Positions 1-7,412 of a DNA stretch of 61,372 nucleotides are shown in pieces. The stretch's first letter is position 1, and every line of letters begins with the position of its first letter. The stretch comes from Pyrinomonadaceae bacterium (GTDB lineage Bacteria; Acidobacteriota; Blastocatellia; Pyrinomonadales; Pyrinomonadaceae). Both the position numbers and the translations under genes were made by a program. The stretch covers positions 1 through 61,372 of the forward strand of contig JAIBCA010000159.1 in NCBI GenBank assembly GCA_019694345.1, given 5' to 3'. Under the pieces are notes generated by a model, which was not told the origin of the DNA, searched no databases, and saw nothing but the letters and a program-made list of their open reading frames with translations.

Positions 1-1292
1 ACCGATTGCTGATTATCGACGACGGTCGTAAAGGTCATCGTATTCTTGAGCGGAATGGTCGAGTTGCGCGGTATCAGTTTGACGTACAGGCCGCCGCGGG
101 TCTCAAGCCCGAGGCTCAGCGGCAGAACGTCGAGCAGGACGATGTCCTTGACCTCGCCGGTCAGCACGCCGCCCTGGATCGCGGCTCCCATCGCAACGAC
201 CTCGTCCGGATTGATCTCAGACGACGGCTCCTTGCCAAACACCTCGGTCACCGTGCGGGCGATGATCGGCGAACGCGTCTGCCCCCCGACGAGGATGACC
301 TTGTCGATATCGGACGGCTGGAGCTTGGCGTCCCACAGAGCCTTTTGGCAAGGCTCGACCGACGCCTCGACCAGATCGGCGACGAGGCTTTCGAAAACGG
401 CACGCGTAAGGGTCGCGTTGATGTGTTTGGGCCCGGTCGAGTCGGCCGCGATGAACGGCAGGCTGATGTTGGTCTCCGACACGCTTGAGAGTTCGCATTT
501 GGCACGCTCGGCGGCTTCCTTGAGCCGCTGGAGCGCCAATCGGTCATTCTTGAGGTCGATGCCGTTCTCTTTTTCAAAGCCCTCGACCAGCCAGGAGATG
601 ATGCGTTCGTCAAAATCTTCGCCGCCGAGGAACGTGTTGCCCGAGGTCGAAAGCACCTCGAAAACGCCGTCGTTTATCTCCATTATCGAGATATCGAACG
701 TACCGCCGCCGAGGTCATAGACGGCGACCTTTTCAGTCTTGCTCTTGCCGAATCCGTAGGCGAGAGCGGCGGCCGTCGGCTCATTGATGATACGCTCGAC
801 CTCGAGGCCCGCGATCTTTCCGGCGTCGCGTGTCGCCTGTCGCTGCATATCGTCAAAGTATGCGGGAACGGTGATGATCGCCTCGCTGATCTTGTCGCCC
901 AAAAACTCTTCGGCGGCCAGTTTTAGCCGCTGGAGCACGATCGCCGATATCTCGGGCGGGCTGTAAATGCGATCGAGCACGCGGATGTGGGCATCGCCAT
1001 TGGGAGCCTTGACGATCTCGAACGGAACGGTCGCACGCATCTTTTCGACCTCGGGCGCGTCGAATTTGCGCCCGATCAGCCGCTTGACGGCGTAAAGGGT
1101 ATTGGCCGAGTTGGTCACGGCCTGACGCTTGGCGATCTGGCCGACCAGCCGTTCGTCCTTGTCTGTAAAGCCGACGACCGACGGCGTCGTGCGGCCGCCC
1201 TCTTTGTTAGAAATGATCTGGACGGTGCCGCCTTCGAGAACAGAAACGCAGCAGTTCGTAGTGCCGAGATCGATGCCGATTACTTTGCTCAT
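1..1292 (-). CDS. dnaK: Chaperone protein DnaK (Hsp70), C-terminal part outside window
   Basis: ATP-driven Hsp70 chaperone that binds unfolded cytoplasmic proteins with the co-chaperones GrpE and DnaJ. About 430 codons are visible, that is the whole nucleotide-binding domain and the start of the substrate-binding domain; the remaining ~200 codons lie beyond the left edge. Read on the minus strand from the ATG at 1290-1292, the protein begins [14 protein letters not shown] (phosphate-1 motif), followed by [10 protein letters not shown] and [12 protein letters not shown] (phosphate-2 region), all canonical for Hsp70. It is the third gene of hrcA-grpE-dnaK, 41 bp after grpE. The frame is open to the window edge, so it is partial because of the window and not a pseudogene. 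Confidence 0.97.
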   Translation of the reverse strand, partial: MSKVIGIDLGTTNCCVSVLEGGTVQIISNKEGGRTTPSVVGFTDKDERLVGQIAKRQAVTNSANTLYAVKRLIGRKFDAPEVEKMRATVPFEIVKAPNGDAHIRVLDRIYSPPEISAIVLQRLKLAAEEFLGDKISEAIITVPAYFDDMQRQATRDAGKIAGLEVERIINEPTAAALAYGFGKSKTEKVAVYDLGGGTFDISIMEINDGVFEVLSTSGNTFLGGEDFDERIISWLVEGFEKENGIDLKNDRLALQRLKEAAERAKCELSSVSETNISLPFIAADSTGPKHINATLTRAVFESLVADLVEASVEPCQKALWDAKLQPSDIDKVILVGGQTRSPIIARTVTEVFGKEPSSEINPDEVVAMGAAIQGGVLTGEVKDIVLLDVLPLSLGLETRGGLYVKLIPRNSTIPLKNTMTFTTVVDNQQS

Positions 1293-1333
1293 AACTATTT
1301 TTTCCTCAGTCGATATCTAAGTGAGGCAGGGGG

Positions 1334-2236
1334 CTAGGCCTCGTCGGCCGGTTCGGACATAGCATCCGATGAGGGAGTTGCGGGAATGTCGTCGAAGATC
1401 ATCTCTTCGGCCGCGTCAGGAGCATCGGGCGGGGCCGGAGTTAAGTTGGCCGGCGGCGCTGACGGGGCCGGGAGCACGTTGACCTTGACCATCGAGTGGC
1501 GGATCACCTTATTGCCAATGCGGTACCCACGCAACAGCTCTTCGGAAATGGAGTTGACGGGCAGATCGGGCCGCATCTCGGTCGCGACCGCCTCGTGAAA
1601 ATTGGGGTCAAACAGCTCACCGACCGTCGCTATGGGCGTGACACCCATACCGGCAAAGATGTCGTTAAGCTGTTGGTTGACGAGCACTATGCCGTCAAAG
1701 AACTGCTGGAAATCGCGGCTGCGTTCGCCGCCGATCTCATCGGCCGCATCGATCGCCCTATGCAGGTTGTCGAGTACGGGCAGCATCTGGCCGGCGAGGT
1801 TGCCGATCTGGTCGATGAACGCCCCCCGGCGTTCGCGATCCATTCGATATTTGAAATTTTCAAAATCCTTGAGGCGGCGGTCGCTCTTGTCCTGGATATC
1901 GCTTCGCTCGGCCTTTAGTTCCATTATGCGGACCTTGAGGGCGGCTATCTCATTCTCAAGTTCGAGATTGCGGGCCTTTGTCGCAGGCGATGATGCCGGA
2001 GCATCCGACGCCGGCGCCGAAAGCGGCTTGATCGATAATTCGCTCTGGACGAAATCAGGAACGGCCGAGATCTCAAAATCGGCATCCTCGATCTCGATCG
2101 TCATATCCGAGGTGATATGCAGATCTTTTTCCTTGGCCTCGAGCTCGCGAATGAAATCATCGACCGACGATGTCTCGTCAGCGTCGATCATTTCCGTCGG
2201 ATCCAGAGGCTGGTCCATGTTTTCGTCAAGGTTCAT
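1334..2236 (-). CDS. grpE: Nucleotide exchange factor GrpE, with long acidic extensions
   Basis: GrpE releases ADP from DnaK. The core lies at about residues 95-255: a long heptad-type helix (LELENEIAALKVRIMELKAE), then the dimer/beta-wing region including FENFKYRMDRERR, MLPVLDNLHRAI and the terminal family signature GYRIGNKVIRHSMVKVN. At 300 residues it is about 100 longer than typical GrpE. The extra length is an acidic N-terminal region of roughly 90 residues and a Pro/Ala/Asp-rich C-terminal tail of about 45 residues, both probably disordered. Its position between hrcA and dnaK supports the assignment. The roles of the extensions are unknown. Confidence 0.95.
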   Translation of the reverse strand: MNLDENMDQPLDPTEMIDADETSSVDDFIRELEAKEKDLHITSDMTIEIEDADFEISAVPDFVQSELSIKPLSAPASDAPASSPATKARNLELENEIAALKVRIMELKAERSDIQDKSDRRLKDFENFKYRMDRERRGAFIDQIGNLAGQMLPVLDNLHRAIDAADEIGGERSRDFQQFFDGIVLVNQQLNDIFAGMGVTPIATVGELFDPNFHEAVATEMRPDLPVNSISEELLRGYRIGNKVIRHSMVKVNVLPAPSAPPANLTPAPPDAPDAAEEMIFDDIPATPSSDAMSEPADEA

Positions 2237-2258
2237 TTTGTTATTGCGATACGCCGGC

Positions 2259-3392
2259 CTAATTTCGCCTAATGTCCGCGGACATCATCCGTTCGAGCGT
2301 ACGGGCGACATATGACACGATCGAGATCATTCGTGCGTACTCAATTCGGGTGGGCCCGAGGACGCTCAAAGTGCCGATCGCCGAACTGTTGCCGATACGG
2401 TACGGGGCCGATATCAGCGTACAGTTTTGAAACGAAGGCGTTCGGTTCTCGCTGCCGATGAAGACCTGTACATCTCCTTTGGCGGCGCTCTCGCGCTCGA
2501 TGCACTCGTTGAGGATCTGCATCAACCGCGATCTTTCACCGATGGTCCTGAGCAATTCCCGCAGCCTTTCGAGATCGGCAAAGTCGCTCTTTGACAAGAT
2601 ATTCGACGTACCGTCCACGAAAACTTCGCCCATTCGGCTGTCGTCCGGCTCGATACTTTCTGAGCAGAGGATGACGGCGGTTTGGAGCAGTTTGTCAAAC
2701 AGGGCCTTTTCCTCGTGCATCAGTGCCAATATTTCGGCACGGATCTCGGCAAGGCTCTTTCCGGCAAACTCGGCGTTGAGGTAGTTGGCCGTACGCTCGA
2801 GTTCCTCGCGTGTAAAGGAAACGTTGAGCCTAATTATCTTGTTATGGACAATATTGGGCGCCGAGACCAGTACCACGAGAATGCGGTTGTCGGAAAGATT
2901 GACAAACTCGATGTGCTGCAGGCGATCACTCGCCAGAGAGGGCGAGACCACGATGCCGACATTATTTGAAAGAACAGAGAGCAGTTGGGAAGTACGTTCC
3001 ATAAGCCGGTCGGGCGTTTCCGAAAGATCGCCCAGATCCTGGGGGTTCAAACCGTAGCCTTCGCCGATGCGGAAAAGGTCGTCGTTTGAAATACTCAGGA
3101 CACCCAGCAGATTGTCAACGTAAAACCGATAGCCTTTATCAGTGGGAACGCGTCCGGCGGAAGTGTGCGGCTGCTCAAGCATGCCCATTTCCTCAAGTTC
3201 GCCCATCACGTTGCGGATCGTTGCTGAGCTCAAACCCGAAGCATTGGCAAATTTTTCGGCGAGTGTTTTTGACCCGACCGGTTCGCCCGTGACGAAATGT
3301 TCGTTGATAATGGCTGATAGGATGACTTGCCCGCGGGAATCGGGAAAAGCTTGATTTTTCTCGCTTCCTTGGGGATTTTGCCGGACAGACAT
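2259..3392 (-). CDS. hrcA: Heat-inducible transcription repressor HrcA
   Basis: HrcA represses the class I heat-shock operon and depends on GroEL for folding. A winged-helix domain occupies about residues 10-90 (VILSAIINEHFVTGEPVGSKTLAEKF ends in the recognition-helix region, then SSATIRNVMGELEEMG), followed by the family's GAF-like and inserted dimerisation region (SVLSNNVGIVVSP, IEFVNLSDNRILVVLV) and a C-terminal SAPYRIGNSSAIGTLSVLGPTRIEYARMI block. The frame stays open upstream to 3482, but a promoter-like element lies at 3454-3482, so I chose the ATG at 3392 (377 residues); the ATG at 3419 is an alternative. The gene is 22 bp from grpE. No CIRCE operator is seen upstream (see findings). 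Confidence 0.93.
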   Translation of the reverse strand: MSVRQNPQGSEKNQAFPDSRGQVILSAIINEHFVTGEPVGSKTLAEKFANASGLSSATIRNVMGELEEMGMLEQPHTSAGRVPTDKGYRFYVDNLLGVLSISNDDLFRIGEGYGLNPQDLGDLSETPDRLMERTSQLLSVLSNNVGIVVSPSLASDRLQHIEFVNLSDNRILVVLVSAPNIVHNKIIRLNVSFTREELERTANYLNAEFAGKSLAEIRAEILALMHEEKALFDKLLQTAVILCSESIEPDDSRMGEVFVDGTSNILSKSDFADLERLRELLRTIGERSRLMQILNECIERESAAKGDVQVFIGSENRTPSFQNCTLISAPYRIGNSSAIGTLSVLGPTRIEYARMISIVSYVARTLERMMSADIRRN

Positions 3393-3453
3393 CCTCTTTT
3401 CAGGGCGGGTTTGAAACATATCGTTTGATAACGGTATGCTCTTCCCATAGAAA

Positions 3454-3482
3454 GGATTACATTTTCTGCCCAAAAATGTCAA
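3454..3482 (-). promoter_or_regulatory. Candidate sigma70-type promoter of hrcA-grpE-dnaK
   Basis: On the minus strand a perfect -35 hexamer TTGACA (3477-3482) is followed after 17 bp by a weak -10, TAATCC (3454-3459). Transcription would start near 3447, ahead of the chosen hrcA start. The -35 overlaps one arm of a 9-bp inverted repeat, CAAAAATGT (3471-3479) and ACATTTTTG (3506-3514), whose other arm ends at the start codon of the divergent gene. Confidence 0.45.
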
Positions 3483-3513
3483 GAATTTTCGTTAAACCGC
3501 GGTAAACATTTTT

Positions 3514-4242
3514 GTGACTAAATTAACCGACGAACTGAGCGAGATATACGAAGAAGCCTTTCGCTGGTACGACCCGAAGAGGACGGTGCCCGCGATCACG
3601 GTCACATTTTATCCATACGTCGGCATCAATCACACTATCAGGATCCGGGACGGCAGTATCTTGGTCAAGATCGGCGAGATTTGCCGTGATATGCCGCGGC
3701 CATGCCACAAGGGGCTGGCGTACATTCTCGTCGGCAAACTGCTGCGCAAAAAGATACCGGCCGGAGCCCGTGAGGTCTATTCGGCGTTCTCTAAGTCGGA
3801 CGTGATCCGGCTCCGTGCCGCCGAGAGCAAGCGCACCCGGGGCCGTAAGGTCGTCACAACGCCGAAGGGCTCGGTCTATGACCTTGAGGAAATGTTTGCC
3901 GCACTCAATCGAAAATACTTTGCCGATTCGATCCGGAAACCGGTGCTAACATGGTCGGCCCGTAAGACGTACCGCATACTCGGGCACCACGACGCGACCC
4001 ACGGACATATCACGATCAGCAGGTCGCTTGATTCCCCGACGGTGCCCCGATACGTGGTCGAGTATGTGATGTATCACGAAATGCTGCATATCCACCACCC
4101 GACCAGACACGTCAACGGCCGGCGGTACAATCACACCGCTGCATTTCGACGGGATGAACAGAAGTTTGCGTATTACGATCAGGCCGAGGCGTGGATCGAG
4201 CGGAACGTGCGAAAACTTAAAAAGGAAGCGAAGAAAGGATGA
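3514..4242 (+). CDS. SprT-like zinc metalloprotease-domain protein
   Basis: Predicted 242-residue cytoplasmic protein. The C-terminal half carries YHEMLHIHHP (about residue 190), an HExxH zinc site with further His residues, preceded by LEEMFAALNRKYFADSIRKPVLTWSARKTYRILGHHD, the typical N-terminal strand-helix arrangement of SprT-like domains. The first 110 residues contain a second, degenerate-looking repeat of the same fold without HExxH. SprT/Spartan proteins are DNA-protein-crosslink or general metalloproteases; the substrate here is unknown. The start is GTG at 3514, because the next in-frame ATG is far inside the conserved region. It is divergent from hrcA with a shared 120-bp intergenic region. 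Confidence 0.75.
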   Translation: MTKLTDELSEIYEEAFRWYDPKRTVPAITVTFYPYVGINHTIRIRDGSILVKIGEICRDMPRPCHKGLAYILVGKLLRKKIPAGAREVYSAFSKSDVIRLRAAESKRTRGRKVVTTPKGSVYDLEEMFAALNRKYFADSIRKPVLTWSARKTYRILGHHDATHGHITISRSLDSPTVPRYVVEYVMYHEMLHIHHPTRHVNGRRYNHTAAFRRDEQKFAYYDQAEAWIERNVRKLKKEAKKG

Positions 4243-4262
4243 CCGCGGAGATGCGGGGCTTG

Positions 4263-4346
4263 TCAATCATCTGCGAGCTGAGCGACGATCGACCCGATCA
4301 GGCCAAAATCCGATAGCGTGCGGCGGTCGATACCTGTTTTTGTCAG
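4263..4346 (-). pseudogene. Detached paralogous 3' end of the 4962-6590 gene
   Basis: Translated on the minus strand, this stretch ends ...TGIDRRTLSDFGLIGSIV then AQLADD and a TGA stop. The downstream gene (4962-6590) ends TGMERKTTSDFGLIGSIV then AQLAQD and stop. The two tails match over 27 codons with many synonymous and a few conservative differences, so this is a diverged paralogous tail and not a fresh duplication. Homology stops at 4346, exactly in the left inverted repeat of the RAYT element. No start codon or upstream portion remains. Confidence 0.8.
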
Positions 4347-4370
4347 TACCACCTGCGGTAGCGGGTGGTT
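4342..4370. repeat. Left REP-type inverted repeat of the RAYT element
   Basis: Left copy of a 29-bp sequence repeated in inverse orientation at 4927-4955 with no mismatch. Its core can fold as CCACC-T-GC-ggta-GC-G-GGTGG. It overlaps the last bases of the homologous gene-tail fragment at 4263-4346. Confidence 0.85.
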
Positions 4371-4389
4371 TCACATACAGACAGACATC

Positions 4390-4905
4390 TCAATCAAACA
4401 TAGGCAAGTCGCCACCTTGATGATCTCGCACATAGCTGCAAGCTCGGGCAAGGCTATCTTCTGTCCAAATGTAACGGTTGCTGCCTTTATCCGACCATGG
4501 ACTCTTATGGTCGTTCCATACCCCCAATGACCGCAACAGTCTCGTGGCATTGGACTTTAGAGCATTTAGCATCGGCTCAGGCTTTCGGTCACCTGCTGAT
4601 ACGACTGCGTGAGCGTGATTTGTTCGGACATCTATCGCGTACAGATTCCAACTGCGAAACTCACAAGTCTCAATGACAGCTTTTTTGACAATGGATCTCA
4701 TTTTTGCATCCAGTATCACCGGTTCTCGATTCATTCGTTCGCTGTTTGTCACTATCCATTTTGGCTCGTGTTTTAGTTTTGATGTGCCGTAGATATTACG
4801 ATGTCGGCTCATCGATCCACGCTCATCGCCGTGCAGCCAAGTGCCGTATGTCCTGAATGTGATCAGGTAGGCGATCGGTGTATCCGTGTCGTTCCACTTT
4901 GCCAT
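4390..4905 (-). CDS. REP-associated tyrosine transposase (RAYT, Y1_Tnp family)
   Basis: Single-strand-specific HUH transposase of the IS200/IS605 TnpA type. The 171 residues contain the HUH metal site in VRTNHAHAVVS (about residue 95) and a candidate nucleophile Tyr in ACSYVRDHQGG near the C-terminus. The N-terminal strand YLITFRTYGTWLHGDERGS is typical of the family. It is the only gene between the two REP-bearing inverted repeats and appears intact, with no frameshift. RAYTs are thought to disperse REP sequences; whether this copy is active cannot be told from sequence. Confidence 0.88.
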   Translation of the reverse strand: MAKWNDTDTPIAYLITFRTYGTWLHGDERGSMSRHRNIYGTSKLKHEPKWIVTNSERMNREPVILDAKMRSIVKKAVIETCEFRSWNLYAIDVRTNHAHAVVSAGDRKPEPMLNALKSNATRLLRSLGVWNDHKSPWSDKGSNRYIWTEDSLARACSYVRDHQGGDLPMFD

Positions 4906-4926
4906 AGCTGGTTACCGCAAACATTC

Positions 4927-4955
4927 AACCACCCGCTACCGCAGGTGGTACTGAC
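4927..4955. repeat. Right REP-type inverted repeat of the RAYT element
   Basis: Exact reverse complement of 4342-4370. It ends six bases before the stop codon of the neighbouring gene (4962-6590), so the element abuts that gene's 3' end. Confidence 0.85.
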
Positions 4956-4961
4956 ACGCTG

Positions 4962-6590
4962 TCAATCCTGTGCGAGTTGAGCAACTATCGACCCGATCAG
5001 GCCAAAATCCGAGGTCGTCTTGCGTTCCATGCCGGTTTTTGTAAAGCGGGTTTCGGTCAAAATCACACGTTTCGAAGCAACCGTCGACACTTCTTTCGAG
5101 GACAATGTTCTAACCGTGGCGTCAATGTCAGCTATGTCTTGTATCGACAAGGTCGTAACGGCACCCGAAAGCTTTCGATCCCCGATAAGAAAATCTCCCA
5201 GTCGCCTTTCCGGTTCTTTACTTGCGGCCGAACACGCTCTAACTACCCCGATATCCCCAAAGACCATAAATTTGCCTATCTGCGATCTGTAGGATCCCTT
5301 ATAGCCGTCCCAATGTATACCGCTTTTGCTCGTTCCCGATACTTGCGTCCACTTTAGGAGCGATTCATTTAACAGGTCTAGGTTCTGTACTTCGGCAACG
5401 GCAGCAACAGATTCAGTATCATTTAGCTTGACGGTCATAATTGGTGATCGTAAAGATCGCCAAAGTTTTTCGGGGTCAACTATCCCATAACCATCGAGGT
5501 CATTAGCTATGAGGGCTGTAATCGTTCTCGCGGAAACCGAATCGGTCTTGTTACTGATAACTGACTGAAGAGTTTGCCATGAAATCGCGGGTTGCTGCAG
5601 ATTATATATGGTCACGCCAGACATCTCTTGCGGGATCGTTTCAAGAATGGACTTGTCAATTTCTCCTCCAGAAACAATCGTCTCGCTAAAAACACTAGCG
5701 ATCTCCGGCGGCATTGTGATTTGATATTTGTCCTCGATTCCCTGCTCAGATTTCGTCGATGTCCATGTAATTTCGGTGACCGTCCCTCGCAGAAGCTGCG
5801 GAAGAATCCCGGCGATGGCGGATTGGATCTCCGAGTCGTCACCTGCTTCGGCAGCAAATTTCAGCCCGACAATGTTAGCGATCTGGGAAATGCCGTCGGG
5901 GCCGACGTAGCCTGAAGCGAGCGTGCCGGGGTCGGCGGGTTTGACCTTTCCGGCTTTGGCGACGCTGTCGGCTTCGCCGCGTTTTACGGCGAGACATTTT
6001 TCGATGGCGGTTTCGTCGTTGCCGAAATATATGATGCTGTCGATGACGAACGCGTACGCCTTCCGGCCGTCTTTAGCCGACCATGTGAAATATTTGCCGC
6101 CGTTCTTGTCCGACTTTTCGATCGTTGGCTCGCTGTCGTAGATCTCGGTGACAAATGAGCCGAGCTTTTTTTCGGCGAAAGCAACGGCCTGATAGTTCCA
6201 CGCGTGCGTGTCCGCGACGGCGACAAAATGCGGTTGTACGCGGCCGACCGAATGCTCGTCGGTGAGCTTTTCTTCGCGGGTCTCAAAACCGGTGACCGCA
6301 ACGGCAATTTGGACGCCCTTTAGTGCTGAAAGGTCGGGTTTGCTCTTTGCAACTTCGTTAAATGGCTTACTGTCAACGATCGGCTGCAGAGCGGCGGCGA
6401 GGTCGTTGGCCTCGAGATAGACAAGCGTCTCCGCCGGCACGAGCGTCCTCATATCCGCCGGCTTGACCGCGCAGGAATTGACCAAGGCCGCAAAAATGCA
6501 GACGAATACCAAAAATGAGAAAATCCCGGCTCGTGGCGCCGTTCCCGTCGTCACCTTGCCTTTGTCTGACCTGTTCTTTTTTGCGTTCAT
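4962..6590 (-). CDS. Secreted/lipoprotein-like protein of unknown function
   Basis: I do not recognise a named family with certainty. The 542-residue product starts with a charged N-terminus and one hydrophobic segment (FSFLVFVCIFAALVNSC, about residues 22-40) whose Cys gives an imperfect lipobox, so it is probably exported or membrane anchored. After it comes PAETLVYLEANDLAAAL and a series of alternating strands, resembling the architecture of DUF3352-type proteins. The ATG at 6590 is preferred because the longer start at 6638 would overlap the divergent SDR gene at 6630. The RAYT element abuts its 3' end, and a diverged copy of its last 27 codons lies at 4263-4346. Confidence 0.75.
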   Translation of the reverse strand: MNAKKNRSDKGKVTTGTAPRAGIFSFLVFVCIFAALVNSCAVKPADMRTLVPAETLVYLEANDLAAALQPIVDSKPFNEVAKSKPDLSALKGVQIAVAVTGFETREEKLTDEHSVGRVQPHFVAVADTHAWNYQAVAFAEKKLGSFVTEIYDSEPTIEKSDKNGGKYFTWSAKDGRKAYAFVIDSIIYFGNDETAIEKCLAVKRGEADSVAKAGKVKPADPGTLASGYVGPDGISQIANIVGLKFAAEAGDDSEIQSAIAGILPQLLRGTVTEITWTSTKSEQGIEDKYQITMPPEIASVFSETIVSGGEIDKSILETIPQEMSGVTIYNLQQPAISWQTLQSVISNKTDSVSARTITALIANDLDGYGIVDPEKLWRSLRSPIMTVKLNDTESVAAVAEVQNLDLLNESLLKWTQVSGTSKSGIHWDGYKGSYRSQIGKFMVFGDIGVVRACSAASKEPERRLGDFLIGDRKLSGAVTTLSIQDIADIDATVRTLSSKEVSTVASKRVILTETRFTKTGMERKTTSDFGLIGSIVAQLAQD

Positions 6591-6629
6591 CGGCGACTTA
6601 GCTATTGTGCTAAAATTCAAGCAATCATT

Positions 6630-7412
6630 ATGACCCAAGTATTCAATACTGACATCCTAAAAGACAAGGTTGCTTTTGTAACGGGCGGCGGGACCGGCAT
6701 TACGGGCGGTGTCGCCAGGGCATTTGCCGAACACGGTGCCAAGCTCGCGATCACCAGCCGCAAGATCGAAAATCTCGAAGCGATGAAAGCGGTGATCGAG
6801 GGCAGCGGCGGCGAGTGCTTTTGTATTGCCGCGGACGTTCGCGATTATGAGGCGGTCGAACGGGCTGTTGCCGCGACTGTCGAGCATTACGGTAAGATCG
6901 ACATCGTCGTAAACGGAGCTGCCGGCAACTTTCTTTGTGCCGCCAGCGAGCTTTCGCCGAACGGATTCGGCACGGTCGTGGACATCGACACGAAAGGGAC
7001 ATTCAACGTGTGCCGTGCCGCATTCGAAGAACTCAAGAGATCGCAGGGTCAGATCCTAAACATATCTGCCACGCTGCATTACTTGGCGACTCCGATGCAG
7101 ATACACGTGTCGGCAGCCAAGGCCGGCGTCGATGCGATCACCCGCAATCTATCGGCTGAATGGGGCCGCTACGGCATCCGAGTGAACGGAATAGCTCCCG
7201 GCCCGATCGAGGATACCGAAGGGATGAAGAGATTGCTTCCCGAGGGCCTGAAAGAAAAGATCACCCGAAAGATCCCGCTCGGTCGATTCGGCCGGATCGC
7301 CGATATCGAAAATTCGGCGCTGTTTTTGACCTCCGATGCCGCCAGCTACATCAACGGCGTGACGCTGGTGGTTGACGGCGGACAGTGGTTAATGGGTACA
7401 AGTCTGGGTTAG
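6630..7412 (+). CDS. SDR oxidoreductase, 2,4-dienoyl-CoA reductase-like
   Basis: Rossmann-fold short-chain dehydrogenase, 260 residues. The cofactor motif TGGGTGITGGVA is near residue 19 and DIDTKGTFNVCRAA near 115. NGAAGNFLCAASELSPNGFGTVVDID and APGPIEDTEGMKRL closely follow the peroxisomal-type 2,4-dienoyl-CoA reductase (DECR2) pattern. In that subfamily the classical YxxxK is replaced; here the site reads HVSAAKAGVDAIT, keeping the Lys but not the Tyr. The likely role is NADPH-dependent reduction of dienoyl-CoA intermediates during oxidation of unsaturated fatty acids. It stands alone between two minus-strand genes. Confidence 0.82.
   Translation: MTQVFNTDILKDKVAFVTGGGTGITGGVARAFAEHGAKLAITSRKIENLEAMKAVIEGSGGECFCIAADVRDYEAVERAVAATVEHYGKIDIVVNGAAGNFLCAASELSPNGFGTVVDIDTKGTFNVCRAAFEELKRSQGQILNISATLHYLATPMQIHVSAAKAGVDAITRNLSAEWGRYGIRVNGIAPGPIEDTEGMKRLLPEGLKEKITRKIPLGRFGRIADIENSALFLTSDAASYINGVTLVVDGGQWLMGTSLG

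Larger units (their letters stand above)
4342..4955. mobile_element. REP-associated (RAYT) IS200/IS605-like element
   Basis: A unit bounded by perfect 29-bp inverted repeats (4342-4370 and 4927-4955), each containing the REP-like palindrome CCACCTGCGGTAGCGGGTGG, enclosing one Y1-type transposase gene. RAYT elements usually sit beside REP palindromes of this kind that their transposase recognises. The unit lies between two copies of the same gene tail, so its arrival is associated with breakage of a tandem paralogue. Confidence 0.8.
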
